Assembly: GCA_021817415.1 (NCBI GenBank)
Contig: JAKAUZ010000080.1
Location: 27,966-91,965, forward strand
Origin: Thermoplasmata archaeon
Lineage (GTDB): Archaea; Thermoplasmatota; Thermoplasmata; Thermoplasmatales; GCA-001856825
Length of the DNA stretch: 64,000 nucleotides
Reading direction: 5' to 3'
Below are positions 1 through 8,221 of this stretch, one piece after another. A program made the position numbers and the translations under genes. How positions within the stretch are numbered: position 1 is the first letter of the stretch; the number at the start of each line of letters is the position of its first letter. The notes beneath the pieces are model-generated. The model was not told where the DNA came from and made no database searches. It was given only the letters and a program-made list of their open reading frames with translations.

Positions 1-338
1 ACCTCAACAAAGCATTCAATGTCTCATTTCAAACATACGATACTGTCAATGGGAGTTCCTTCGTTGGGTCTTATAAGGGATGAGTTCATTTCCTATTGAC
101 CGAACTTCGGAACTTCTGTCGGTCTTGTAGCTATTTCTACCATACCAGACATATTGTCTCTTCCTTACTCCTGATACGGTAGCATCTTTACCCCTCCATT
201 CTGACGGAACTTAGGCTGCAATTAGAAACTTGTAAAAGGTCACTTTCTTCCAGTCTTGCGCCTCTGCCTTCTTATCAGAAGTTCTCATAGAAATAGATTT
301 TCTACCTGCAACATAGCGAAAAAGCTTGTTTCTTCTCT
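1..338. other. Intergenic sequence at window edge
   Basis: No recognisable gene. On the + strand a frame is open from base 3 to a TGA at 81-83 (26 codons, no start inside the window) and could be the tail of a gene that begins outside; its product is not recognised. The remainder, 84-338, has short frames only and no tRNA fold that I can see. Confidence 0.4.
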
Positions 339-1196
339 TTAACTTAGATTGAGGCCAGTTGCCGAAATTCTCGTTTTTATTGGGTCTCCATATTTTTTGA
401 GTATATTCATAGTCTCTTCATCGTAAATCGCTATTATGCTGTCCCCGATCAAAGATACTGAAGCGAATTTTCCATTTAGGTCATCAAGTATTTTTGACGC
501 TTTAGGGGATAAAAGACCAGAATCTTCCGCAAACTTCCGTCCAAGGACAAAGGCCCTGTGAAGGGTCGGTTTCTTTAAAAACAGATCAAATGCTTTATCT
601 CCATTCCTAACTATTTCCTCTAAATTCGACTTAGATCGTATTATTTCCCCTGTTGGAGTCTTCTTCTTGAATGGAAGTATCGCTATCTCCGTCTGCTTCT
701 CCAGTATTCTCTCAGTTACCGAATAAGGGAAACTGCCTCCCTTAATCCTTATGTGAAATCCGCCATTGATCTGGGATTGTACATCACCGAGACCTGTACC
801 CCTCCTGATTTCAAGTTCGTGCGCTAACCTATAAATCTCTCCTACCCTGGAGTCGCTGCCTAATATGGCAGATGCAGTTGTAAGAGCAGCGGCCGCACTT
901 AATCCAAAACCACTCGATGGTGGAAGTTCTGAAGAAGAGAAAATCTTTCCTCTGAATCCCAATCTTGTTGCTATTTCCTCTTGTATGGAGTTGTCAATCG
1001 GAATACCATTAAATCTGACCTCTATTTCTTTCCCTGGCACTATTCTTGTCTTCATCCCGGTTTCAAGGCAAAGCGCTACCCCTCTTGACCCTTTTCTTTC
1101 AATGTCTTTGGATTTATTTGGGATGAAAAATAGTGTGGCACTCCCGGGGGAAAACGATTCAACAGACCTTATTGAGGATGTCCCTTGCAACTTCAT
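339..1196 (-). CDS. Pantoate kinase (GHMP kinase family)
   Basis: Archaeal pantoate kinase phosphorylates pantoate to 4-phosphopantoate, replacing the bacterial PanC/PanK route to coenzyme A. The 285-aa product has the GHMP ATP loop (PPSSGFGLSAAAALT, about residues 92-106), followed by a GTGLGDVQSQ stretch with the acidic residue usual for archaeal pantoate kinases, and a C-terminal half ending in a GD-rich segment. The ATG at 1196 is preferred; GTG at 1205 and TTG at 1208 would add three or four residues. The gene start overlaps the 3' end of the upstream coaBC gene by 38 nt, so the two are co-transcribed and cover adjacent parts of the same pathway. The family assignment rests on sequence pattern plus this context. 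Confidence 0.85.
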   Translation of the reverse strand: MKLQGTSSIRSVESFSPGSATLFFIPNKSKDIERKGSRGVALCLETGMKTRIVPGKEIEVRFNGIPIDNSIQEEIATRLGFRGKIFSSSELPPSSGFGLSAAAALTTASAILGSDSRVGEIYRLAHELEIRRGTGLGDVQSQINGGFHIRIKGGSFPYSVTERILEKQTEIAILPFKKKTPTGEIIRSKSNLEEIVRNGDKAFDLFLKKPTLHRAFVLGRKFAEDSGLLSPKASKILDDLNGKFASVSLIGDSIIAIYDEETMNILKKYGDPIKTRISATGLNLS

Positions 1197-2328
1197 TCTT
1201 TTCACCAAATGATTCTTCTGTTCCCTGCCCAGTTATAATGAGTACTTTGGTATAACCTTTTTTGACATTCCTGAGGTCATTTGCAATAACTGCATCCAGG
1301 CCATAATCATTCAGTCTTTCTTTGGCACGACTTTCAAGTAATTTCCTTGATATTCCATATTCAGCTTTGAAACCAACCAGCTTCCCCCTATAAATTTTTC
1401 TTAGTTCCCTGAGGAATTTAGGGGTTGGGTACAGCTCAAGATTCATTTTTTTGTCTGATGGTAGTTTACCCCTTCTACCATTGGGGGAAAAGTCTGACAG
1501 CGCAGCCGGCACAAGAACAATTTCATTCCTAGCTATGTCTTTCTTGAAGTCGAGAAGGCTCTCAACAGTCGTGAATTGCCTGTAATTTAGATAGCTTGGT
1601 ATCTGTACGCTTGTGCTGCCGAAATATAAATCTAGGTCTGCACCCATTAAGTACGCTTCTCTGGCCAATTCCACAGCGGTCTCTCCAGTAGACCTGTTTG
1701 TGATAATCCTTACATCGTCTATTTTCTCAAAACCCGAACCTCCGATGATGCAGATTTTTTTCCCCTTGAATTTCCCTCCAAGCGTTCTTATCACCAATGC
1801 CGCTATACTTTCTGGATCTGGAATCTTAGCTTTGCCCTCATCGATTTTCACATCCATTATTGAAACTCCAAAATGTCTGAGTCTCTCAATGTTTCCCTTT
1901 ATAATGGGATTGGAATACATGTTTTCGTGCATGACTGGTACTACCACCACGGGTATGTGCCCCAGCGAGTTGGTGAAGAGAGAAGTAACTGGTGTGTCGT
2001 CTATGCCGAGTGCCATTTTTGATATGGAATTGGCGGTGGCAGGCGCAATCAGCAGGATGTCGGAATTGCGGACAAGCGATATATGTTCTATTTTTCCGGT
2101 TAATTTAGTCACGACACTGTTTCCCGATGCATATTCAAGGGAGTCTGGAGATATGATTTCTGTTGCTGCAGGTGTCATGACCACGTTCACTGTAGCCATG
2201 TGCCGCCTTAATTCGTGAACAAGTTTAACTGACTCAACTGCACCTATCGATCCAGTGATTCCAAGCAGCACATTCTTGCCCTTAAGATGACTTGATTTGA
2301 TCTTAAATTCCTCGCTCCCATTTTCCAC
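1159..2328 (-). CDS. coaBC: Phosphopantothenoylcysteine decarboxylase / phosphopantothenate-cysteine ligase
   Basis: Bifunctional Dfp protein (389 aa) that joins 4-phosphopantothenate to cysteine using CTP and then decarboxylates the product to 4-phosphopantetheine. The N-terminal flavoprotein (CoaC) half shows GITGSIGAVES, the PATANS loop (canonical PASANT) and PVMHENMY, which matches the family PAMN/PAMH-x2-M motif. The C-terminal CoaB half shows GGSGFEKIDDVR and ITNRSTG, followed by AALSDFSP and a K-M-x-L-E-L strand. The start is GTG at 2328, about 27 nt from an AT-rich box in the region shared with cysS, which fits a leaderless transcript. It is first in an operon with pantoate kinase. 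Confidence 0.93.
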   Translation of the reverse strand: MENGSEEFKIKSSHLKGKNVLLGITGSIGAVESVKLVHELRRHMATVNVVMTPAATEIISPDSLEYASGNSVVTKLTGKIEHISLVRNSDILLIAPATANSISKMALGIDDTPVTSLFTNSLGHIPVVVVPVMHENMYSNPIIKGNIERLRHFGVSIMDVKIDEGKAKIPDPESIAALVIRTLGGKFKGKKICIIGGSGFEKIDDVRIITNRSTGETAVELAREAYLMGADLDLYFGSTSVQIPSYLNYRQFTTVESLLDFKKDIARNEIVLVPAALSDFSPNGRRGKLPSDKKMNLELYPTPKFLRELRKIYRGKLVGFKAEYGISRKLLESRAKERLNDYGLDAVIANDLRNVKKGYTKVLIITGQGTEESFGEKNEVARDILNKVC

Positions 2329-2382
2329 CAGAAGACATTCCCTCTTCAGTAAAAAATTTAATGATGGTTCAATTTTACTGCT
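2329..2382. promoter_or_regulatory. Shared divergent promoter, coaBC / cysS
   Basis: Only 54 bp separate the two divergent start codons. One AT-rich block at about 2350-2363 (AAAAAATTTAATG on the + strand) lies roughly 25 nt from each start, so both genes probably use overlapping TATA elements and make leaderless mRNAs. Inferred from spacing; no transcript data. Confidence 0.5.
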
Positions 2383-3732
2383 ATGCAGATATATGATACG
2401 CTTACCTCATCACTGAAAGAGTTTAAAGGAATCAACGGAAAAAGGATCAATATGTTTGTCTGCGGCCCAACTGTGAATGATAGACCTCATTTGGGCCATG
2501 CGAAGACATTCATTTTTTTTGATGTTCTTGCCAAGTACCTTAGACATAAGGGATATCACGTATTCTTCTTGATGAATATCACGGATGTTGAAGATAAGAT
2601 AATAACAAAGATGAGAGAAGAAAACCTGCAATGGGAGGAGATAGTGACCAGGTACTCTGGCGAATTCTTCCTGAATTTGAAGCGCCTCAGGATTGACTCA
2701 ATAAATTATTTCGCCTTTGCGACTGATTTCATACCGGAGATAATTGGTCAGATCAAACGCCTTATTGAAAATGGTCTTGCCTATGAAACAGATGATGGCG
2801 TATATTTTAAGGTCCGAAAATTCAAGGGTTATGGCAAACTTTCACATCAGTCTGTTGATGCCCTCGTATCTGGGGCAAGAGTAGATATAAACGAAAGAAA
2901 GGAGGACCCCTTGGACTTCGTACTGTGGAAAAAGAAGAAGGAGGGGGAACCATTCTGGCTCAGTCCGTGGGGAGAAGGACGCCCGGGCTGGCACATTGAA
3001 GATACTGCCATTACAGAAACTTTCTTTGGACCCCATTATGACCTGCATGGAGGAGCAAGTGATCTTATTTTCCCACATCACGAGTCAGAAATAGCCCAGA
3101 TGGAAGGGATATCTGGAAAGGAGCCACTTGTCAATTATTGGGTCCATACAGGGCACTTGAATGTAGAGGATGTCAAAATGAGCAAAAGTCTCAAGAATTT
3201 TATCACTATTGAGGAGGTCTTAAAGCATTATTGGCCAGAAGCAGTCAGGATATTCGTTCTTTCAATTCAATATAGAGGAACTTCAAACTACAGTGAGAAA
3301 AGCATCAAGGATAGCCAGATAATTGCAGAAAAGATTTCGCTCCTGCATCACCGGGTACTCGGAATGGAGCAAATCGAAAATGAAAATTCCATCATGGAAA
3401 CTGCTAAAATACTTGAACCGCTGGATCACGATATGAATACTCAGGAAGCAATGGTCAGATTGATTGACTTCCTGAAGAGAATGTTGGGAGAAAAGAGCCT
3501 CCAGGGTTCTAAGGGTGGGGAAATTAAATTTGTACTCGATCAGATAGATCAGGTATTCGGGATAGTCAGGAGCACCCATATTCCAAATGAAGCACTCAAC
3601 TTGATAATCAAGGAACGTAATGCTGCAAGGAAACGTGGTGACTATGCAACAGCGGATAGCATAAGAAATGAGCTCAACGAATTAGGGGTGAAGATTGAAG
3701 ATTCCTCTGATATAAGTTTCCTTTGGTGGTGA
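2383..3732 (+). CDS. cysS: Cysteinyl-tRNA synthetase
   Basis: Class I aminoacyl-tRNA synthetase charging tRNA-Cys. The 449-aa length is usual. The zinc-binding Cys27 precedes the HIGH signature HLGH at 36-39, the KMSKS loop is intact at 265-269, and the LHGGASDLIFPHHESE segment carries further zinc ligands of the family. The C-terminal helical tail (RNAARKRGDYATADSIR) matches the anticodon-binding region. The ATG lies about 25 nt after the AT-rich block shared with coaBC, so translation is probably leaderless. The gene is followed after about 110 nt by a nicotinate phosphoribosyltransferase, likely a separate unit. Confidence 0.97.
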   Translation: MQIYDTLTSSLKEFKGINGKRINMFVCGPTVNDRPHLGHAKTFIFFDVLAKYLRHKGYHVFFLMNITDVEDKIITKMREENLQWEEIVTRYSGEFFLNLKRLRIDSINYFAFATDFIPEIIGQIKRLIENGLAYETDDGVYFKVRKFKGYGKLSHQSVDALVSGARVDINERKEDPLDFVLWKKKKEGEPFWLSPWGEGRPGWHIEDTAITETFFGPHYDLHGGASDLIFPHHESEIAQMEGISGKEPLVNYWVHTGHLNVEDVKMSKSLKNFITIEEVLKHYWPEAVRIFVLSIQYRGTSNYSEKSIKDSQIIAEKISLLHHRVLGMEQIENENSIMETAKILEPLDHDMNTQEAMVRLIDFLKRMLGEKSLQGSKGGEIKFVLDQIDQVFGIVRSTHIPNEALNLIIKERNAARKRGDYATADSIRNELNELGVKIEDSSDISFLWW

Positions 3733-3845
3733 ATAAAACTGAATAATTATGACTCGTTTTTCATCCCTAGCTGACACAGTTGGTGTGTGCGTTCTATCTG
3801 AATCTAATAAGTAAAAGTAATATCCATAACATACATCCGCTCTGC

Positions 3846-5003
3846 ATGAAGAACATCGCTACAGCAGAAGATATCCTGGGACTCAAAACTACTGACATCT
3901 ACTTCTGGAGAGTCAAAGAGATCCTTGACAGAGCAGGGAAGAATCCAAATGTGACGATGGAAGTTACCTGTTCCAGTAAAAATGTCCCGTGGATAGTTCT
4001 TGCTGGAATTGATGATCTTGTTGACATTTTACGAGGGAGGAATGTTAATGTTTATTCACTACCTGAAGGAACATTGTTTCCTCCCAGAGATATGAATGGG
4101 ATTCCAATCCCATCAGTTAAGATAACTGGAAAATATTTGGATTTCGGCCTGTATGAAACAGCCTTGCTGGGCTCGATTTCGCAGGCATCTGGGATTGCCA
4201 CCAAATCATCTCGCTTTAAAAGGAAGACTGGAGAATCGACTCTCCTTTCCTTTGGAGTAAGGCGTATGCATCCCTCATTGGCCCCTCTGATAGACAGGAA
4301 CTCATATCTGGGTGGGTGCGACAAGGTTTCCAGTGTAATGGGTGCGGAGAGAGTCGGGCAGAAACCCGAAGGAACAATGCCACATTCGCTCCTTTTGATT
4401 CTGGGGGAGGAAGAGGGGTGGAGGCTTTACGACGAGATAATAGAACCTGAGGTGGCAAGAATTGCGCTTGTTGATACCAACTGTGATGAAAAGGAAGCGT
4501 CAGTGAGAGCTGGAAGGGTATTTAAGAATCTGAAGGCAGTAAGATTAGATACCCCTTCTTCTAGAAGAGGAAATTTTGCCGACATAGTGAAGGAAGTAAG
4601 ATGGGAGCTGGACAGGAACGGATTCAATAACGTCGGCATCATAGTCTCTGGAGGGATCAAAGAAGAAGAGATAGATGAGCTAAGATCGGCAGGAGCGTCA
4701 GGATTTGGGGTTGGGACCGCTATTTCAAGTTCTCCAGCAATTGACTTCGCAATGGATATAGTCTCGATTGAGGGTAAAAGTGTGACAAAAAGAGGCAAAT
4801 TTTCCGGTGAGAAAAATGTATTCAGGTGTGCCCAGTGCCACGGATTTCTTGTAAGTCCCAATGAGCAGGAGTTATGTCCGAAAGATAACTCAGCGATGGA
4901 GAATCTGATGAAAAAAATCGTGGATAAAGGTAAAGTCCTATATGTGGAAAATCTAGAAAAGGAAAGAAAATACGTTTTGGATCAGCTAAGGTGGGTTGGA
5001 TGA
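3846..5003 (+). CDS. pncB: Nicotinate phosphoribosyltransferase (archaeal type)
   Basis: Transfers phosphoribose from PRPP to nicotinate in the NAD salvage pathway. The 385-aa product shows the family beta-barrel pattern: YLDFGLYETALLG, a SFGVRRMHP segment, and VSGGIKEEEIDELR with GVGT as the phosphate-binding end of the barrel. It ends in a zinc-ribbon-like tail with Cys pairs (FRCAQCHG and a later LCPKD), as in the Thermoplasma enzyme of known structure. A longer reading frame begins at 3780, but the ATG at 3846 matches the conserved N-terminus (ATAEDILGLKT). The stop overlaps the start of the next gene as ATGA, so the two are translationally coupled. Confidence 0.93.
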   Translation: MKNIATAEDILGLKTTDIYFWRVKEILDRAGKNPNVTMEVTCSSKNVPWIVLAGIDDLVDILRGRNVNVYSLPEGTLFPPRDMNGIPIPSVKITGKYLDFGLYETALLGSISQASGIATKSSRFKRKTGESTLLSFGVRRMHPSLAPLIDRNSYLGGCDKVSSVMGAERVGQKPEGTMPHSLLLILGEEEGWRLYDEIIEPEVARIALVDTNCDEKEASVRAGRVFKNLKAVRLDTPSSRRGNFADIVKEVRWELDRNGFNNVGIIVSGGIKEEEIDELRSAGASGFGVGTAISSSPAIDFAMDIVSIEGKSVTKRGKFSGEKNVFRCAQCHGFLVSPNEQELCPKDNSAMENLMKKIVDKGKVLYVENLEKERKYVLDQLRWVG

Positions 5004-5563
5004 TCCTCCTTACCGGATTTAATCCATCCGGTAAGCTCAAAAGTGATCCATCGGGAGAAATAGCGAGCCTTCTTGATGGTTCAATTTTTAGAGGAAATGA
5101 GATCAAAGGTATTTGCTTAGACTTAGCTTATGATTCAGTCAATGAATTTTGTCTCAACTCCAGAACAGGTCAGTATGACTACATCATCAACCTTGGCCTT
5201 GATATAGGGAAACCATCGATACTTCTTGAAAAGGGTGCGATAATCAGGAGTGATGATAACTCTTTGGATTTTTGGAATATTCCAAAACCCAAACAGAGTC
5301 CTTTTGAGATATTTACTTCACTGGATATTGAAGGAATATTGAATTCACTCAGATCGGCAAGGATACCCGCAAGGATTGCGCCGAACCATGATAGTTCATT
5401 GATCAACAGGTTGTACTACTCTTCACTAGTCCTCTCAGATGGGAGGGCTATATTAGTAGGTCTCCCGGCAACTCCTGAAATTTCAGTGAAAGGAGATGTC
5501 CCTGTGTTGGACCTGGAATCGATGATAAGGGCAGTTGAGTTGACTGTTCAAAAAATAATTTAA
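5000..5563 (+). CDS. Pyroglutamyl-peptidase-like protein, catalytic residues missing
   Basis: A 187-aa protein resembling pyrrolidone carboxypeptidase (peptidase C15). The N-terminus LLTGFNPSGKLKSDPS follows the family pattern (TGFxPFG..NPS), and NLGLDIGKPSILLEKGA matches the segment carrying the catalytic Glu (E77 here). The catalytic Cys of the family C-N-x2-(F/Y)-Y motif is Ile135 (LINRLYY), and the His of the family H-V-P motif is Gly154 (VGLP). It should therefore not be an active cysteine peptidase and may bind a ligand or act as a scaffold. Start ATG 5000 overlaps the previous stop (ATGA); GTG 4991 is an alternative. The coupling suggests a role tied to NAD salvage, but that is inference. 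Confidence 0.65.
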   Translation: MILLTGFNPSGKLKSDPSGEIASLLDGSIFRGNEIKGICLDLAYDSVNEFCLNSRTGQYDYIINLGLDIGKPSILLEKGAIIRSDDNSLDFWNIPKPKQSPFEIFTSLDIEGILNSLRSARIPARIAPNHDSSLINRLYYSSLVLSDGRAILVGLPATPEISVKGDVPVLDLESMIRAVELTVQKII

Positions 5564-5564
5564 A

Positions 5565-5714
5565 TTACTGTCCTCCCCTCTTCTCTTTGGCTTTAAGTCT
5601 CAGTTCTTTGCTCCCACACTTTCTGCATTTCTTAGCCTTTATGGGATTTGACGCATAACAGTTCATGCATATCTTCTTGTTGAACAGTCTGTCAGTGGCT
5701 TCTTTGAATGGCAT
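5565..5714 (-). CDS. rpl40e: Ribosomal protein L40e
   Basis: A 49-residue zinc-binding protein of the large ribosomal subunit. It begins [14 protein letters not shown] and has two Cys pairs, C16-x2-C19 and C30-x2-C33, with basic flanks ([14 protein letters not shown]), the standard archaeal L40e layout. The stop lies just past the convergent pyroglutamyl-peptidase-like gene. A TATA-like GGATTTATACATC (minus strand, about 5732-5744) is about 24 nt upstream of the ATG, so the mRNA is probably leaderless and monocistronic. Confidence 0.95.
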   Translation of the reverse strand: MPFKEATDRLFNKKICMNCYASNPIKAKKCRKCGSKELRLKAKEKRGGQ

Positions 5715-6111
5715 TTTCACAGTATTGGAATGATGTATAAATCCTCTTCTATCTTGTTATTGGATTTGTTAGTCGATCAGAGAACATCAGTGTTGTAGCT
5801 AAAGGGAATGATTCTTTTATTCAGAATTCTTATAACCAGGGAAAATAAATTATTGACAGGAAGTTGAGATTAATTGCACATCTTTCACTTTCACCGACAA
5901 CGTGCAACTTTTTGTCCATTGTTCTCAGCCTGAAGATTCTACAATAGAATGACTGTTTCATTTTTTACTCAAAATTTACTACTTATTCTACCTGTGGTAA
6001 GCTTCACGACAGCGGGGCCTTACGTCCAATATTGGAAAATAGCGAAATATGCTTTAATGAGCCAATTGGTTACTGCAGTTAAAAATATATATACCTATTA
6101 TATCGCCAAAT
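5715..6111. other. Intergenic region with two outward promoters
   Basis: About 400 bp without a convincing gene. The left edge carries the minus-strand TATA box for L40e. The right edge carries a strong + strand box (AAAAATATATATACC, about 6081-6095) for the 54-aa gene starting at 6112. A 62-codon frame at 5949-6137 overlaps that gene and lacks support. Nothing recognisable fills the middle. Confidence 0.5.
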
Positions 6112-6276
6112 ATGGAAGAACTTCTGGTCCATTTTGACATTTTTTCAGATAATAAGAAATTCGTGGCAAAGGTCAAGAGCGAGATGGGTGGGTTGAGGGA
6201 ATTTTCTGCAAGGAATATTGAAAAACTGATGGAGCAGGTAACAGTGGATATTAGTGAGGAGTTCGAAAACATCTGA
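6112..6276 (+). CDS. Small 54-aa protein upstream of the Cas4-like gene
   Basis: An unrecognised 54-residue soluble protein starting MEELLVHFDIFSDNKKFV. The charge pattern (alternating Lys/Glu, an amphipathic stretch around residues 28-44) suggests a mostly helical or mixed fold; there is no membrane segment. Support: a strong TATA box about 22 nt upstream, a clean ATG, and a stop only 5 nt before the next ATG at 6282, which implies co-expression with the membrane Cas4-like protein. It could be a partner or regulator of that protein. No family is claimed. Confidence 0.65.
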   Translation: MEELLVHFDIFSDNKKFVAKVKSEMGGLREFSARNIEKLMEQVTVDISEEFENI

Positions 6277-6281
6277 AAAAA

Positions 6282-7241
6282 ATGAAAGATTATTTTTCCG
6301 TGAGTGATGTAGAGAGATTTGCCTATTGCCCATTAAATTACCTTCTATATCTGGAAGGAGTCAGGGCCGAATCATCCAAAGGTGAAGAATACCATAAAGG
6401 CATAATGGAAAGGATTTCCGCTAACTTGATTTTACAATCCAGGACAAATTATCTCAATAAGGCTTTCTTTTTCATTTCTGTATTCACCCTCTTTCCGCTC
6501 TTTCTGTTCTTTTATGATACTCTGGTTGGCAAAATTGATTTTTTCTTTATTCTGCTTTTATCCTTGGTAACCATATACATTTCGATCTGGTTTTATTTGC
6601 TGTCCACATATTTCGACTTGACCAAGTATAAGAATGTTGATGGAATTATTCTATTCTTCACTCTCTCTTCTTTATTCTTTCTCTTCTTTGCCATAGTAAT
6701 TCTGAAACTGAGTTATTTCTTGATTCCAATCCTTATTTTGTCGGCTGATCTACTTCTTCTGGTAGAGTCCTTTATCTACTATAACATTCTAAAAAACGTC
6801 CGCATTATAAGTAAACTTCCCAAGGAAGAGAAGAATGTGCAATACCATGATGATGGTGAAGCTGAATTGCTCGTCAGCGAAAAGTGGGGGTTACGGGGAA
6901 GGCCAGACATTTTGGCCGAAATTGAGGGAGAGATAGTTCCAGTAGAGATCAAGAGCAGCAATAAGCCTAAGGTGAGGCCTTTTTCGCACGTAATGCAGCT
7001 CACGGCCTATGCCGTTCTTGTTGAAGAGGTGTACGGAAGACAAGTCAATTATGGAATTTTGAAATATCCACAAGGAGATATCCAGATCGAGATAGATGAA
7101 AATATCAGGTTAACCCTGGCTTCAATGCTGGAAAGAATGCAGGAAGTAAGAACGTCCAGACAAGCACACAGAAACCACAACAATGTGGGCAAGTGTATGG
7201 GGTGCTACAGGAGAAATAAATGTCCTGAGGCACTGAGCTAG
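6282..7241 (+). CDS. Membrane-anchored Cas4-like PD-(D/E)XK nuclease
   Basis: A 319-aa protein combining a Cas4/RecB-type nuclease with an internal membrane domain. C17 lies in FAYCPLNY near the N-terminus and a His follows in EEYHKG. About four hydrophobic segments then occupy roughly residues 60-170. The nuclease core resumes with GRPDIL (D209), VEIKSS (E222, K224) and QLTAY. The C-terminus has C305-x2-C308-x5-C314, which with C17 gives the four cysteines that hold the Cas4 [4Fe-4S] cluster. No CRISPR array or cas gene is nearby. The catalytic and cluster residues appear intact, so a DNA exonuclease tethered to the membrane is the simplest reading. It is co-transcribed with the 54-aa gene and ends convergently, 4 nt inside the next gene. 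Confidence 0.8.
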   Translation: MKDYFSVSDVERFAYCPLNYLLYLEGVRAESSKGEEYHKGIMERISANLILQSRTNYLNKAFFFISVFTLFPLFLFFYDTLVGKIDFFFILLLSLVTIYISIWFYLLSTYFDLTKYKNVDGIILFFTLSSLFFLFFAIVILKLSYFLIPILILSADLLLLVESFIYYNILKNVRIISKLPKEEKNVQYHDDGEAELLVSEKWGLRGRPDILAEIEGEIVPVEIKSSNKPKVRPFSHVMQLTAYAVLVEEVYGRQVNYGILKYPQGDIQIEIDENIRLTLASMLERMQEVRTSRQAHRNHNNVGKCMGCYRRNKCPEALS

Positions 7242-8191
7242 ATAAATATCTCCCTTCCCTCACATGCAGATTTTTGTGCCCCGATATGTAGCTTGGTTGA
7301 TAAGAGTCCGTCTACAGCATCCGCAATGGTATTCCCATTAGAAGTAAAATCTTTGATCTCCGCTTCATACATGTCGTAATCTGAGTAGTTTGACAGCTCG
7401 GTGTCATCGACAATGAGTTTTGAATTGACTTTTGTATCAAAAGCATTTGTCAATTTCGCCACATGTTCTGAGCCGAAAACTATCAGGTCGTTTGATCCCA
7501 CTGGAATAGACCTTGACGAAAGAGCATGCGCTATGATTCCAGATTTATATCTGACAAGTATAGAAAAGGTTTCCTCGATTGTTTGACATCTTGGAGTATT
7601 AAATGCCATCACTGATTCAATTTCCCTGCCAAGAAGAAACACGAAACTGTCCATGACGTGGACTCCTCTCCCGACAATTGCTCCCCCGCCAGCACTTTCT
7701 GGCACGTCCCACCATGTTTTCGACCCTGACCTTCTGGAGAGACTGCTGAAATTTCCACTAATAGCCATCACTTTACCTAGACGACCAGATTCTACGTGCT
7801 CCTTGATTACCTTTATTCCGGGATGAAATCTCAGATGGAATCCTAGCTTCAATCTTCTTCCTTCCTTTATTGATAAATCCACCAGCCTCTCTGAATTGTC
7901 AACTGAAAGAGTCATCGGTTTCTCTAGAAGGACGTGCTTCCCTCTTTCCAGTGATTTTCTTGCATACTCGAAATGAAGGTTATTTGGAGAGGATATATAG
8001 GAAGCTTCATAACCGTGCCTTACCATCTTGTCAATATCGCCGAAATATTCAGCCCCAAGCTCCCTGGAAATCCGCGTGCCTTTTTCTCTGTCCGTTGAAT
8101 ATATCGCGACAATCCTGTTCCCACTTTTTGAGATTGCAGGAATGATCCTATTTACTGCGTGATTACCTGCTGATATTATGCCAAAGTCCAT
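7238..8191 (-). CDS. Gfo/Idh/MocA family oxidoreductase
   Basis: NAD(P)-dependent sugar or polyol dehydrogenase of 317 aa. The N-terminal Rossmann domain starts at MDFGIISAGNHA, and the family EKP signature is present in HVLLEKPMTLS with the lysine at about residue 92. The C-terminal beta-sheet domain contains a GVHVMDSFVFLLG stretch with the usual histidine. The substrate cannot be read from sequence; known archaeal relatives act on glucose, xylose or inositol. It is transcribed towards the Cas4-like gene, overlapping it by 4 nt at the 3' ends, and lies 30 nt downstream of the antiporter gene, possibly in the same transcript. Confidence 0.85.
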   Translation of the reverse strand: MDFGIISAGNHAVNRIIPAISKSGNRIVAIYSTDREKGTRISRELGAEYFGDIDKMVRHGYEASYISSPNNLHFEYARKSLERGKHVLLEKPMTLSVDNSERLVDLSIKEGRRLKLGFHLRFHPGIKVIKEHVESGRLGKVMAISGNFSSLSRRSGSKTWWDVPESAGGGAIVGRGVHVMDSFVFLLGREIESVMAFNTPRCQTIEETFSILVRYKSGIIAHALSSRSIPVGSNDLIVFGSEHVAKLTNAFDTKVNSKLIVDDTELSNYSDYDMYEAEIKDFTSNGNTIADAVDGLLSTKLHIGAQKSACEGREIFI

Positions 8192-8221
8192 ACGAACCCA
8201 AGAAAATCCGGGACATTAATC

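Noticed and set aside
865..1212. 115-codon + strand frame over pantoate kinase
   Set aside because: Antisense to a well-supported gene; no family similarity.
5949..6137. 62-codon frame before the 54-aa gene
   Set aside because: Overlaps the better-supported start at 6112 and its TATA box; no conserved pattern.
6282..7241. Cas4-like gene as part of a CRISPR system
   Set aside because: No repeats, cas1, cas2 or other cas genes in the window.
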